In this document: positions 22,117-35,663 of the stretch, one piece after another | Layout: each line of letters starts with the position of its first letter | Position numbering within the stretch: position 1 is the first letter of the stretch | DNA from: Rhynchonema sp. JSB1_4 | Taxonomy: Eukaryota > Nematoda > Chromadorea > Monhysterida > Xyalidae | Reading direction: 5' to 3' | Length of the DNA stretch: 64,000 bases | Assembly: GCA_030248065.1 (NCBI GenBank) | Contig: JASAMV010008502.1 | Span: 1-64,000, forward strand | Notes under the pieces: model-generated | What the model was told of the DNA's origin: nothing | What the model saw: only the letters and a program-made list of their open reading frames with translations | The model's database searches: none | Program-made: the position numbers and the translations under genes

Positions 22117-25100
22117 ATGACGGACAGTAATGAATCGGGAAGGTTTGTGTGTAAGGAAGCTTTTACGGTAAAAGTTGGTACCATATGAGTTCTGATGTTT
22201 AAAAATGACCTTACAACTTTTTTTCAGCAGCAGTCGCGCATCCAGCAGTGCAGCGGAGGACCGCACCCCATCACAATTCGCTCCCCTGTCTATTCCCGCC
22301 AATCTGATGGGGTTCAACCCCCTGCTGATGACAAATCCCGAATCCGCTGCGGCAATGATGCTACTGGCAGCCAGCATGGCACCTAACCCATGCCTTGGCC
22401 CTGACCCTGACGATCAGGATGAAAGTCATGTCGCACAGGGATTGCCACAAGCCCTGATACCTGCCACTGGTGCAACGATGGTCACCTCCGCACAGCAGGC
22501 GCAGATGCACAATAATAACGCAACGAACAGACGGACGGAGAACATCAGTCAGTTTTATTTTTTACATTTCTTGTTTTTTTCTTTCTATTTGTTTGCATTT
22601 ATCTTCGTGTAGCCCAGTTCCAGTTTGATCCTGCTGCGAAAAAAATCCACCAGCAAAAAAAGAACACTTGCAAAAATTACACAACACATTTACACGCTAC
22701 ATTGCGAACAGTTGTTACAACGGGTATACGGTAGTTTGGCTATGCCATTAGTGTCAGTAAGTCTGGGCCACCGGCCAGAAGCAAACAAATGTCACAGAGC
22801 CTGGAAAACTGATGTTTTTTGTTGTGTCCGCGTTTGTAATGTGTGTCGGTGGAATGGTGTGTATGCTGGGGGTATTTTGTCTTGTTGAGTTCAGAAGCAA
22901 GCCGGGTTGCCTGCACTGTCTTGTTGCGAACTTATCAGAATGACCGAATTCCGCCCTGGTTTTGCGTGTTTGAAGCATCAGACAACAAAAGCGAGCAATC
23001 TGAACGTTGCGGTAGCTGAATGAATGTGGTTCGTGCAACGCACTAAAAATGGCACCCGATAATCTGAGTTAACGTAACAGTGCCACCAGGCACGAACCAA
23101 CATCGGCTCCAACGCGCTTCGATCTTTTCCGCTGCCCGTTTTCTGGGCCGAGCCAAAAAATGGGTACTGTTAGCGTGTTAGGTACTCGGTTTAAATGTGT
23201 CAGTTTTCGTCGTCTTGTTGTAGTAATGGTACTCAGGTTTGAAAACCGAGATATCCAACTTCGGAACATTTTTTGGGCAATAAGAAGAGCCCATATCGTT
23301 TCCATTGTTGGCACTTGCACATAATTCACATTGTTTGACGATCGCGAATCGCTGCTAACCCACTGCACTGACTTCACAACAATTGAATTGAGGTTTTTCG
23401 GGTCACCCTGTGTATTCAGGCATCACTCGTGTACCCTGTGCCGAATTAGCTGATGCTTCACAATCGTTGTCGTTGCACACGGAATGACTGATGTTCAGCT
23501 ATTTAGCCGAGATAGAACAACTTCTTCCGTGCCCATTTGGGTGAAAGCACTATACTTTTTGTTAGCGTATACAGTCGAAATCAAGGGGGTCGGCTCAATG
23601 AAACCGAGCACAGCAAACTTTCTGCAACAACACTGACAAACATCTTTCTGAAAAAATACCACCTGGTGCAAGGCTTGTGTTCTGGTTAAGGCGTGGTTTC
23701 GCCTGATTCTCAGGAGGAAATTTATTGAGATTAATCAGATTTTTTCAAATCGAAAATGAGGAAAACGAATGATTAAGGGGCGATTTGATGCTGATTAGAG
23801 ACCAGATGACGCCGAAATTTCCGTTTACTTCCTGGACGAATCTTCACGAAACAACATTTCTTGGGTGCGAGTGCAGTTGAGAAACATCCAGATAACGAAG
23901 ACATGAACCGGCAGTACCTTTTCATATAAAAACGGGCAGTAATAAAACAATTCGAAATCTACCTAAAAATATCGAAAGTGCGCGCATAAAACCGGGTTCA
24001 ACTCCAGTTGGGGGACATTGGTTTGAAAAATGACGCACCGAAGCAGATAAAGTGCACGTGCGTCATTCATTCTTGGGCACCAAGTCACGCGGGTCCCAGT
24101 CTGCAACGGGTTGGTACTCCATTAGTTCAGTCCCAAACAATAAATCACCCAATTTATTCGCATGCGAGAGAGCGTCGAATAACCGATTACCGATCATCGT
24201 CCACACTGAGTGTCTATCGGTAAAAAAACGGCCGCGGCCGAAAATCGCCAATAACCCGGAGCGATCGCGTATAAATGTAAAATTGTGTGTGTCTGAGTGG
24301 AGCTGTCTGCCCCGGTGAAGCGCCCAAGGTCAAAATCGGCTGGCCACATGCATGCGGCCAAGATTTCCATTTGGAGATCCCATTTTACTTTTCACCAGTT
24401 CGAGTTCGAAGATCAAAGCTGAACTGACAAATAACATCTTTCTCACACTGAGTCGTGACGCACAATGTTTCACGCACTTCTTGACCATGATGCCTCCCCG
24501 GGGTCTACATATAGAAATTTGAGTTGCACCCATTCCAAGCATAACAACAGAGTGGCGGGTATTTTTCCAGCGACCGAATAAAATCACCCAGGTATTTTGG
24601 TCAGCAGCACACATTATTGTACATATGACATGTATAGCTGTGTACGTTGCGCCGAAACAACCTTGAATAATCTCGTACGTGCATGCAACGTGCATGCAGT
24701 GTGTTTATGCGGATGCATGCAGTGCGCTCCCAAACTGGTCTATCGCTGTGCTGCTCCACACTGCTGCTCATTGCTGCTGTTGTTACACAAGCCCCGAAAA
24801 ATATACATGCTATATTTCGTCACCGTCAGAATGCGGCAGCGCACAACTCTCACTCTCATTTTTATTTATAATTCGCTGTCCGAGTTGCGATTTAGTTTTT
24901 CACACTCCCTCATTTTGTATTGGTATGTTGTGTTGTGCTTGCGTCTGCTAATGTTAAGACCTTCCGTTCTCAGACAAGGACTTGGAAGCAAGCCGGAGGC
25001 AGCACAATGTTGCGCACTGGTGACCCGACACAACAACCACAGCAGCAACCACTGATGTTTCACAGCGTCCCCACCACTACCACAGATGCAGGCATGGCGT

Positions 25101-28100
25101 TGATGCTCAGCCAGCTGCAGAACCGGATCTCGGCCTTTCGCCCGGTCCAAACTGGGACCTCAACCCTGCTGCTTCATCCAGCCATTCAGCAACAACAAAA
25201 TCAACAGACGCAGACCAGAATGTTTCCGACAATATTGGATCAGCAACAACAAATGAATGCAAATCAATCTCAGTTATTCCCCCCAACTCAAATACCGGTA
25301 ACGACCTGTCCTATGAACAGTCAGTCCTCCACTATCACTCAACAGCAACACGGGTACAGTACTATTCACTTGAAACAATCACATTCCGCAACTCCGACCA
25401 TTGTGGTGACCCCCACTCCTCAGTCGCAGCATGCTAACGTACCGAACACCACCATAAAAACACCACCGGCTGGCTCTTCAGTGGTGCAAATGCAGTCAGG
25501 CACGAATTATGTAGCCGATCCGTTTAGCGTGGAGAAATATTTGGATGCGACCAGCGATCAGGACAAGAATACGAACAGTCCAGATTCGTCATTGTCGCCC
25601 AGGGATCAAACCAGTGAGTTTGTGTGCTTTATAATAAGTTTGACTGAAACATCTGCATGCCCAACTGTGTTAGTGTGTTGGTGCAGATGGTGTCAGTGTT
25701 TTTCATTCTTGATGATATGGAGTTATGTTTTTCATGATTTGAAAGTGTGATTATCTGCATGCTCGTGTGGCTTTCGACTTGGTGATGTTTCATGCGTTCT
25801 GCGTGCCTGTCTGACTTGCGTTCATTATGGCACTGCGATAGTCAACCAACTTTCACTTTCATCTCATTCTCAAACATTTGAATGTTACCGTAATCCCCTC
25901 ATCGTGATAATAACGGAAGTTCAGCGTCTTAGCCAATGAGTTATTATTCCTCCCACTCTTAGTCCCAGACAGGATGCACCCTTACCCGTGTCGTAACTGG
26001 CACCCATTTAACCCCCATGGAGCGTAATTGACCAACCTAAATCGGTCACTACTGTGTGTGTGTGGGTGCACATACCCACATCTGCATGTATACGCGTACC
26101 CAAGTTCGTCATTGTTTACGATGACGCATGCAACCAGGCTGACCTTGTTTATTTGTGTTGCATCCTGCCCCCTTCAATCTGTGTGTGCTCCACCTTCATG
26201 GGCGCCCGAGGGTGCGGGCGGGCGGGCACGTGAGCGGCCTTGGCACAAGCACAATGCACCCGATCGATTGTTCGCGCGGAGCGCGAAAATAACTCGCCCG
26301 AATATTTTGTTGTTGTGCGTTGTTCTCATGTATTATGAATGCATTCGCGCTTGCAAAAATACCTCGCACAACAAACAAACCCAGTGAGGTACATACATGG
26401 AAAACGTGTGTGCATCCTTGAGTTTCTGTATGTGTCCGGCCCGGTGTGTGTTTCGGCCTTGAATCGAACCTCACGCGGCCGCAAATTAGCACAAGACGTA
26501 CATGATGTACACAATAGAAAGGGCCAATTTCTGCATTTTCGCGCGTCTTGATCTGCCATTTCATCCATATATTTTTTTATCCTCAGGAGCGTGTGTGGCA
26601 CTTATTTTCTTTTCTTCTCGTGTGTGATTTCGGTCATTGTACGCTCGGGCGGTCAGTGGTGGGTAACCTTGAACGAACAGGGAGAGCTGACTGAATGTCG
26701 CGCATTACGCGTTACTCTGTCGTTGTTCTCGGGCGTAAGTTCGCGCCAAGGCGTCTCAATTCAAGAAACGGGACCCAAGATCCAAACACCTACTGTGTGT
26801 AGGTAATGATTAACCCGCGCGTACAGAGTACTGGTCACTGTGACACAGCCTTGACCGGATGCGCGCGCTGTAAATGACCAGCGCAAAGTGGTGCACTGTC
26901 CGCTGCAGTGACCTGATGACCTGATCACGTGTTGTTGGTGCACAACAATGAAAGTGGGTGTACCTGCCTTGAGTTGTTGTTGCTGCAGAGAACTGTGGTG
27001 CCTTTGTTGACAGCACATTTGGTGACGCGATTTGTGATCCTGTGTGTATGTTCTCTTGTGTGAGATTGTTATTGTCTTGTGCTTGGGCAATTTTCATTAC
27101 AAAGTACCGCACTGTTGACTTATGATGATAAGCATCGGAACGGAAATTCGTCACAGGCGATGTTTGATGCACCCACTGGTAACAAATGAGATTCATTTTC
27201 TACGGATCCCTCAACGCAAACAAACCCCCACCCCTCGGATTGCAGATGCAAACATAAACACAATGTCCATGTCAGCATAGGCGAACACCTTTTTTGGAAC
27301 GCGCATGCGCCCCACACCACTACCAATTCGAAATAAAATTACACAGAGGCAGCAGTAGCGTTCGCGATCTGTCTCGCGCGATGCGCGCAAAATTTCACTT
27401 TTCGCAATTCGCGCACATGTAGCCAGTATGTGTGCGGGTACCTAAAATTCATGCCACATGCGTGCCTTTTGGGTCAAAGGTGTCCTTGAATTGAGTGCAT
27501 GCCGAGCGTTTCGAGGTCAGCCGGTGCATGCGGTGACCTACATAACATGTGACTGCATGCATGCGTGCATGTGCATGTACATGTGCCTGCGTATGTGCAG
27601 CCCGTATATATGCATTTATTGAAAGTAGTGGCTTAGGTTCACTGAACTTACAACATGCTACAGCACACAGCAGAAGGGTGCTCCCACACTTAAAACAAGG
27701 TCGAGACCTATACGACCCGACGTACACATGAGCATCGTTCACAGTCAATCAGGTGAAATTTTCATGCGACTGCACACACACGCACGCCTGCAAATTTTAT
27801 AGGTTTGTGTGTATTTCATTTTCAACACAAAGCTACCGCGCACTGCGCGCCGACAAATATACCAAAGTCCGAACCGGTTATAAATAGACGCGCACCTCCA
27901 TGTGTGCATGCAACATGTTACGATTTACAGTGGCACATGCGGGCATGACTAATGGCACTGTACAACGTGCTGTGACGTGAAGCACGCTCTCGACACAGAA
28001 ATAAAGTTCCGAAACCAAAACCATTCGCGAATTACGCTCACATTATGGAAAAAATCGTGTGTTGCTCCCATGTTGCGAGCCGGAAAACTAGTTCACATGA

Positions 28101-31100
28101 TGATCATAGTCATGGAGGCCACATGGTAATTACGTTCTGCACGCGTACGCACAAACGTGACTGGACTAGGTTATGTAAGGAGTGGGAAAGGCTGTAACCT
28201 TACATGCACCCTGAAAATGTGATTAGATGATTATGCTTAGATCGCTGATTTGAGATCGCGATAACGAAACTATGATGATTTGGTGTGATTTGAAGCGTAG
28301 AGCGTGAAGCGTCTTTCGACGTGTGTGAACATGGTAACCTTGATAAGATGGCTGAGGATAGGTAGCTATGACATTTAGCACGTGCTAGTAACCCAAACTC
28401 ATGGTAATACAAGCAGAAGCTTTACATACATGATGCATAACAACGCCAAACCGATCCAGCAGCTCAGCATTACATTTCAATTTCAGCTTTCGAAGGCAAC
28501 ACCGTCTTGTGCCAAGTTTGTGGTGATAAAGCGAGTGGCTTTCACTATGGCGTGCACGCGTGTGAAGGATGCAAGGTATATATGCGTATATACAACTTGA
28601 TGGCTTTCTCATGTATTTCGACGTTTCAAACTCTCACCTGACGTGATTTAAAAAATGCAAAAATAGTTTATTTAATTTCAGGGCTTCTTCCGTCGCTCAA
28701 TCCAACAAAAGATCCAGTACCGACCGTGCACCAAGAATCAGCAATGCTCCGTGCTGCGCATCAATCGAAATCGATGTCAATATTGCAGATTGAAGAAATG
28801 CATCGCCGTTGGCATGAGCCGTGATGGTTAGTTTGCGGATTGGATTGCGGGCCGAAATAAAAGAGTGCGCTGTTGCTCGCACGCAGTGCTTTTGAGCCGG
28901 CAACCTCGCCTTTCTCCTACCAATGCGGTGGCTCTTGTCCTATTGTTCTCCTTTCATTCTTTTTGGAGCAAAAACTTGATGAAAAAGGAAACTTAACCGC
29001 TCGTTTGTTTGTTTGCCCGCATAGTTTCTGATAAGAACCCTCTTAATCTAGATTCCCGTCATCTTATCCTAATTATTTTCTGATATGTGAGACCCGCACA
29101 GACGTTATGCGCGCACTTTTGTAACATCATAGCGGGCGGTTCAGCTGTTTTGCGATTATGTGCTCAATAACTTTCTCTCGCGCTCCGCGCGCTCGAAGCA
29201 ACAACATCCTGCATCCTGTAAAAATCACTCATGGCAATTTGCGGAAATCATGTTCTCCAGTTTTGTCGTATCGAAATAATTTTCCTTTCCGCAAATAGTA
29301 ATTATCACTTGGCGGCCTGGAACAATTATTGAGTACTCCCAGTCCTTCTGGCGCTCCAAATTCGAATACCGTACCGAATAACATGACGTTTCACGCGTAC
29401 AATAATGAGTCAGCAGTTGTATCATGTGATCACACGATTTTGTTTACAGCGTTTGGGTGCTTGCCATACTGGCGCTCATGTGCGCAATAGTTGACCTAGT
29501 TTGACGCCCGCGCGACGCAGGGTTCAACAACCATGCACGCTGCGTGTAGTACGCAGGGACATTTAGGTGACGCCTGCAATGTTGTTGTTGTTTTGGATGC
29601 GTGTCTCACAGCAGTGTGAGTTGATCAATTTTAAAGTTGCATCACACCCCACCCCAAGATCCGAGATCACATGCAAATCACGCGCACGCGCGCTGTTTTC
29701 ACTTTCTTCCCGAACATTTCATGCGTTGATATTCACTACTGCACTTGCTCAAAACAAATTCCGAATCTAAAAATAATGTTCTCTTGATCTTTGATCCTTG
29801 TTGTTGAATATTTTGAAATTCCCAAATTGTCGAATATGAGCGCCATGACAAGTATGAAACCGCCGGCGAGCATGCCGGATAGAGGTGTGGTTCTGTTTGT
29901 GTTTTTCGAATTTTGTAGCAGTGAAGTGCAGCATCCACCCATTGGCAATTCGAGTGTTTCTCAGAATGGCCAAGCTTGATCCAATCCTTCAACACAAGTA
30001 ATATATAATAGGATGTGAGTGTTCATGAGTAATGCGAATGCATGAGACAAGCATGTACTGAAAGTAAATACGAACAATTTATATGCAGCCGTTCGTTTCG
30101 GTCGTGTGCCAAAGAAAGAGAAGGAGAAGATCCGTCTCGAAATGCAACGCGCCAACTGTCGATCGCAGGTCGAGTCGCTGTCGGCTGAAATCGATAATGA
30201 GGACAAACTGTTGCCAGCCATTGTGGCCGCACACATGCACACAAATGAGTGAGTCGACTGGCTGGCTGATGTTTCATTATATCTGACGTGGTGCTCAAAC
30301 TCGGTGATCGGATCACTCTGATGCCCATGACTCTTTTTCTGAGGATCTCCAATGTATTGTTGTGCGTATGTGTTATTGCGTAATATTGTTTTTCTGGACT
30401 TACGCTGGTCGAAATTGGTCTGTAAGTTGCGAAGTACCTTTGACAGTGACTATAAGGCAGATCCAATCCGAACACCAAGTTTGATACCGACTGAGGTGTT
30501 TCTGAATAGGGAAAATCCAGCCGATCTTGCTTTGCATCCACTTAAGAACATCCTTTGCAAACCAGTGCCTTCGCGATTCCCCAGATTCACGCGCGACAAG
30601 CTGATGCCGTTCCTTTCCCATTTCCAAGCGTTGGGCTTGGCGGGCGCGCAAGCTTCCCCGGTGGCGTGCCCACTCAATCCACGTCCCTTTGGCACGCAAT
30701 CGAATGAGCACGACTTGTCCGAAAGGTATTCCCCTGCGATCAGGGGAGTCGTCGACTTTGCCAAGTGCATACCCGGCTTCCATGTGCTCAGTCAGAGTGA
30801 CCAAGTGACCTTATTGAAGGTAAAATTGGATTTTTGTCATTCATCCCATTTTTTTCTTTCGAAGCCGATGACTTTCCTTGCCATTTCAGGCTGGCATGTT
30901 CGAAATTCTCCTACTCCGTCTGTCGGTGTTGTTCGATGGTCAAAGCAAATCAATGCTCTTATTAGACGGAAGTGTCTACCGTCGAGAGTTGTGTCCCGGT
31001 TAGTTGGTTGGGCGAATGTGGAAATATTTCCGGATAATTTTCCGAAACAATAAGTTCAATTTTCCAGCAGCCACCAACGACGCACGGGCCCACGGTCGCT

Positions 31101-32890
31101 TTCTAGTTGACAGCTTGTTCGATTTTGTTGATCGATTCAATTCGCTTCGTTTGAATGATGCCGATACGGCGCTGTACTGCGCCTGTGTGCTCGTTACACC
31201 AGGTGCGCTGGAATTTGTTTCATTTTGTTTAACTGTTAGACTGGTGAAGATAAAAGTAGTTGCCTGCAGCTCCAGCAAGCATCCCGGCCCAATTTGCGAA
31301 ACGTTTTCCCGTGGCTTTAGTCTGCCCTCCACATAACGAACCTCTGTGTGCGAATCTCTCTCTGCGGTGAACGACAGTTTGCCAATCAACCCCCCTATGC
31401 ATGTAATTGCTTTCCCCGTATTATATGATGGCTATCAAAAATTATGCGCCATACGTTACACGTCTATTAAGATAGACATCTTTGACGCACCAAAAACTGC
31501 GCCAAATCGAAAATTATCCATGTTTCAGACCGTCCGGGGCTGCGCAACGCCGATCTAGTTGACCGAATGCAGCAACGGATACGTTCGTGTCTGCGTCGGA
31601 CCCTGTCAGTCCACCACCCAGACCGACCCGACTTATACGCGCAGTTGATCGCGCGTCTCGCCGATCTGCGAACGTTGAATACGTTGCATCAGGAAAAACT
31701 GCTCACATTTAAAGTGCAGGATCAGCAGATGCAAGCGGTGGTGGGTAATTGCAGTCTTTGCCTTCTTTAGGGTCATGATTTGCACCTGACATTTTTGGTC
31801 AGTGCGAGGAATATTTAGCTGTAACAAGTGTTCATTAGAAAGGGGTAACAACAGAAAGGGGACCGACCTCTTTTTCTACAAGGGGCTGCATGGAGGGTCA
31901 ATATGAAGAAGGCGCACTATACAACTCCGAAGAAATCACGTAAATTATTCGGTATTTACACGTCGTAAAGCTCGCGCCTGGCTGTGGTTTGTGTTTGCTC
32001 TAGGCTCAGGCCTATGATTGGTTTCAGTGCGAAGCCAAGCCTGAATCTAGCCACCGCGCGGCGCAAGCAAGCAATTAACGGGGTACGTATCACCTGTGGT
32101 ACCAAAGTTTCGATCAACAATAACTTTTATCAGCATATTTCAGTTCAAGCCTAACGACCTCTCGCCATCAGCCAGCTCCGGTCGGACGCGAAGTCCGCTG
32201 AGTGACCAAAGTGACGATCAAGCCTGTAAGTCGACGTCATATTTTCTCTGCCACTACATTCAGTCCCTGTCTCAGACGTCAAATTGTCCCAAACCTAAGA
32301 TTCACCTTTCTACATCAGGCAAACGCGGTCGCCCCTCACCATCATCAGTGAGTCCCCAAGCAACCAGTACTGGTGGCTCACTTGACCTGGCACGTCGACT
32401 ACAGTTGTCACCTACAAAAGCGATCAGCACCAACAATCAGCTACGTCAACAACAGTGGCCGAGTCGTGAGGCTGCGTCGTTTGATTCAGGCAAGGGCACC
32501 CTGAGCGCCAAGGCCAGTTCCGGCTCAGACACGGACTCGGAGCATTCTCACTCGCCCAAGCACATGGCAACGCTGAAACAGGCCCTGCAAGCGCCGCCCT
32601 GTGTGCTGCCGAAGTGCACCGCCAGCGCATTGCAACCGCCCAAGGCTGGCAGTCTGAGGGACAAACATCAAATGGTGGCTTTGTTGCTCGAAAAGAAGCC
32701 GAGTGTTCTGCCGCATAACGTGCTGGTGAACTATCAAGATGCGCTCGATCTGAGCACTGCACCCACCCCACCCAGAAACATGCAGTTGGCGCACGCGGCC
32801 AGCAGCCCTAAAAGGAGGTTGGTGGAACAAGGCAATGATGAACCACTGAATCTGTCGATGAAAAAAGTTGCCAAAGATGAACCTCGTTGA
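22117..32890 (+). CDS. E75: Ecdysone-induced nuclear receptor E75 (NR1D group)
   Basis: A ligand-regulated transcription factor of the ecdysone cascade; family members bind heme and repress through response elements. Exons of the first isoform: 22117-22142, 22228-22547, 28487-28575, 28682-28826, 30089-30248, 30447-30819, 30890-30998, 31068-31202, 31529-31740, 32144-32225, 32319-32890; 740 aa, all phases agree. The DNA-binding domain (about residues 123-188) has both four-Cys fingers, the P-box EGCKG and the C-terminal extension [12 protein letters not shown] typical of E75/Rev-erb. The ligand-binding domain (about 300-520) has [27 protein letters not shown] and [17 protein letters not shown]. 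The Ser/Pro-rich C-terminal tail of about 215 residues contains PLNLS, a CtBP-type corepressor motif. The acceptor of the 30447 exon is chosen by phase. Confidence 0.95.
24349..24719 (+). promoter_or_regulatory. TGCATG cluster upstream of alternative E75 exon
   Basis: TGCATG, the RBFOX-family RNA motif UGCAUG, occurs at 24349, 24680, 24691 and 24714, within 630 bases before the isoform-specific exon. Whether it functions is inference. Confidence 0.4.
24974..25613 (+). CDS. E75: E75 alternative N-terminal exon (second isoform)
   Basis: An exon with acceptor at 24973 and donor at 25613 (ACCA/gtgagt). Translation from the ATG at 25007 gives 202 residues, Gln/Thr/Pro-rich, starting [16 protein letters not shown]. 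Reading in from the upstream 22228-22547 exon would hit a stop, so this is an alternative start, not an internal exon. It ends in phase 1, as the 22547 exon does, and joins the DNA-binding exon at 28487 in frame, giving 827 aa. E75 genes in arthropods are known for isoforms that differ at the N terminus. Confidence 0.85.
27496..27577 (+). promoter_or_regulatory. Dense TGCATG cluster in E75 intron
   Basis: Six TGCATG motifs (27496, 27525, 27554, 27558, 27566, 27572) lie within 82 bases of the intron before the DNA-binding exon. They may be RBFOX-type splicing sites, or partly a simple alternating repeat. Confidence 0.4.
32226..32318 (+). other. 93-nt open intron in E75 (exitron-like)
   Basis: The donor is GCCT/gtaagt and the acceptor tacatcag/GC. 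The intron is 93 nt and has no stop in frame. Retention would insert 31 residues into the C-terminal tail and splicing would keep frame. Confidence 0.6.
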
Positions 32891-33760
32891 TATTATTATT
32901 ATTATTGTTTTTGTTTGGCGCTGTTTTGTTCGTTTACTGTATATTCACTTGTTCGTTTCTCTGCTACGTATCTTTATTTGAAGTTTATATTTCTCTCTTC
33001 ATTTTAAGAACACCATGTCCTGTCCTCCCCTATCTCTTCTCTTTACTCAAGTGTTTTTTTGGATTATGGTTGAACTGAGTTTAACGCGAGCGTCACAACG
33101 CGGGTTCACTTATGGATGGTTTATTCACTATGGGTTTTTGTTACAATGATTTTCTAACTTGTATTTTTAAATTGTTACCTTACCGTTATGTACAAATAAT
33201 ATTGTTTAATAACGGCAATAATTACTGTAATGATTATTAGATTAATTGCTGCATATTCGTTTTGCTGATGTACATACCTTTGGTTATGTTTTGAAACCTG
33301 GGTTCAGTGTTGCATCAAAACGTTTTACAACAAGGCAGCTGTACAATGCGTTTCTAAACTCAAGCAAATATTGTACGTGTGCAAATTATTTTCAGAATCA
33401 TAATTTACAAAATAACTATTGCGGTGTATCCTAAAAACGGTCTGAACCCTGCCTGAATGTCTACCTTAAAGGTCCATTATGATAATCATGTTTGTATAGC
33501 GTGTTTAGTCTTTAGTCGCTTGACAATTTTTTTGATTCAGTGTTTGTGTACTATAATATCAGTATTATTTGCTTTATTGAGCGTTAGGCAATCCAAGGAT
33601 TGATATTTCAGCTCGGGGTATAACTTGGTGTGTGTGATTGCTTGTATAATAGCGTGCGTAGCGCAACATAAATCAGTTATCATGCGGCGTAGTGTTTAGT
33701 GTGTGAATGTTTGTTTTACTTTTTTATAACTTGCGAAAATAAATTGTTGCACAACCTCAA
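32891..33760 (+). other. E75 3' UTR with polyadenylation signal
   Basis: A/T-rich sequence without coding content after the stop, with AATAAA at 33738-33743 as the likely signal. Confidence 0.55.
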
Positions 33761-35663
33761 TTTGTGATCTTAACAATGTGCTGAGCAAAACTGTGTCTAT
33801 TGCTTGATCGCTGCCTTAAATACACAAAGATGATCCGTTGACCTAAACTCACGTATCTTCCACTTTTAATTTTGTAATCCAATTTTAACAAGTAAAATTG
33901 TTGACTTGCAATTGCAATTTTGTGCAGTGTGCTCAACGAAGCAGCGCGATTATTGGTACATTACTATTTTTATGTAAGTTTAATTTGAACGTTTGAATAT
34001 GATAATCCCCAACCCTGTGTTCATGTTCATTTTGTCAGTTTGTGTTTGGTGATAATGAGCGCAATAAACTTATGAAGAAAACAAAGAGAATATTTCAGTT
34101 CAATGAATGCAACACCTTTCAGCGCAACAATAGCGCACCTGCATGCGAAAGTCCAAGTCCAAGCCAGCGAGAGCGACAACTGTTAAAGTCAACCCCAAGC
34201 AACGAGCTCGGGCAAAATAAACCGGTCCCCCGCCCACCGGAGGCGAGTAAGCGGTTTATCCGTTGTTTCAGCCATATCTACAGCACATAGCAGCAACCCA
34301 AGCAGGCAGGCACACCAAAGTTTTGTGTGGTGCGTTACATCAGGCTCCATAGGTGCACAGAAAACGGTGACGGAATGCTGGGAAAGCAAGTTGAGCACAC
34401 ACATTTCTTGGCATTGATTGTTTAGAGACTGGACGTATGCGTACGGCCCCAGACGCTCCAGGCAGCAACTATAGGTGCACACAAGTGCTTCAGACGAGCC
34501 CGTCCGCGGACGTCAACTGGCTATGGTTTAGCGCGGCTGAAGTTACACACTGTTTTGAGCCAAAACCATATTCTGCGACAGACGATATGCTGGCTCAAGT
34601 TATAAGGAAACCACTCGGCCTCTTGTTAAACCAGACCCCATTATTGAAGCAGTTTATATGGCAGGTTATATGGTGGACCAGTAGTTTTATAATGATGTAA
34701 CTTTATCGCCGCCTATTGGGTGTTATGGAGGCATAAATTGGCGCAATTTTGGGCCTGCTGAGTTAGGATGTGGACGTAATACCAGCTAAAATCAGTCCAA
34801 AGTGAACACGCACATTGTATCAAATATTTACTTCAGTTTTCGCTCAAACCGAACATAAAAAAAGTCAAAGTACAAAAGAAGGAGACCGGTATACATAAAT
34901 GTGTTGACTTATCATTAAATTATGTTGTTGACTTATCATTAAATTATGCAAACCTGAAAAAATCTGTTACACTTTCCGAGGCAAAATTGTTTTTTCTCAT
35001 AGTACCACACACAGTAGAAGTAAAGACACACTGAACTGAATTTCTTTTGCGCATAAGGACACGGGTAAAAAAAGTGCAAATAGGTTACAGGTGCAAACAC
35101 TATACACATTAGACAGGTAACATTACGTTCATAACAAAAATTTTGCATAAAAATTTGGCCGAAAAAGAGCGAACGACTAGACATCAATTTGGTGGCAGAA
35201 AGAAGTATAGAAGACTGATATTTCGAAAAAGCACTTTTCTAAAGCCATTTGTATTGCGGTGAGAGAATCACTGACAAATAAATACAAACAAAAACATAGT
35301 TATGCGAAAATATGAGAAATATCACATTCGGTGGATCAGCGTTCAAAAAGGAGTCTTGATACAAAACAAAAAAATCAATCTGTACAAGTGCTCGAGGATT
35401 AGAAAAACAGACAAATAATCATGCCTTTTCCAGAACCAACAAAAACAAATTAAAAATATTGCGTAGCATTGCACCCGAGGCCCAAAAGAAAATGACTGCG
35501 TAAAATAAATAGTGAAGAAAAGAGAAAAGTTTGAAAAAAACAAATAACATGATGAGTCTGAGAGACAAAAGAAAAACAAAAGAAAAGAAGACAAATATCA
35601 TGAGTGAGTGAGAGTGGCACACAACATCAACGTGTAGTCCATCCATCAGACCACCCTGAGCCA
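33761..35663. other. Convergent intergenic region
   Basis: Lies between the 3' ends of E75 (+) and the calcium channel gene (-). The right half probably includes the 3' UTR of the latter. No other gene is recognised. Confidence 0.5.
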
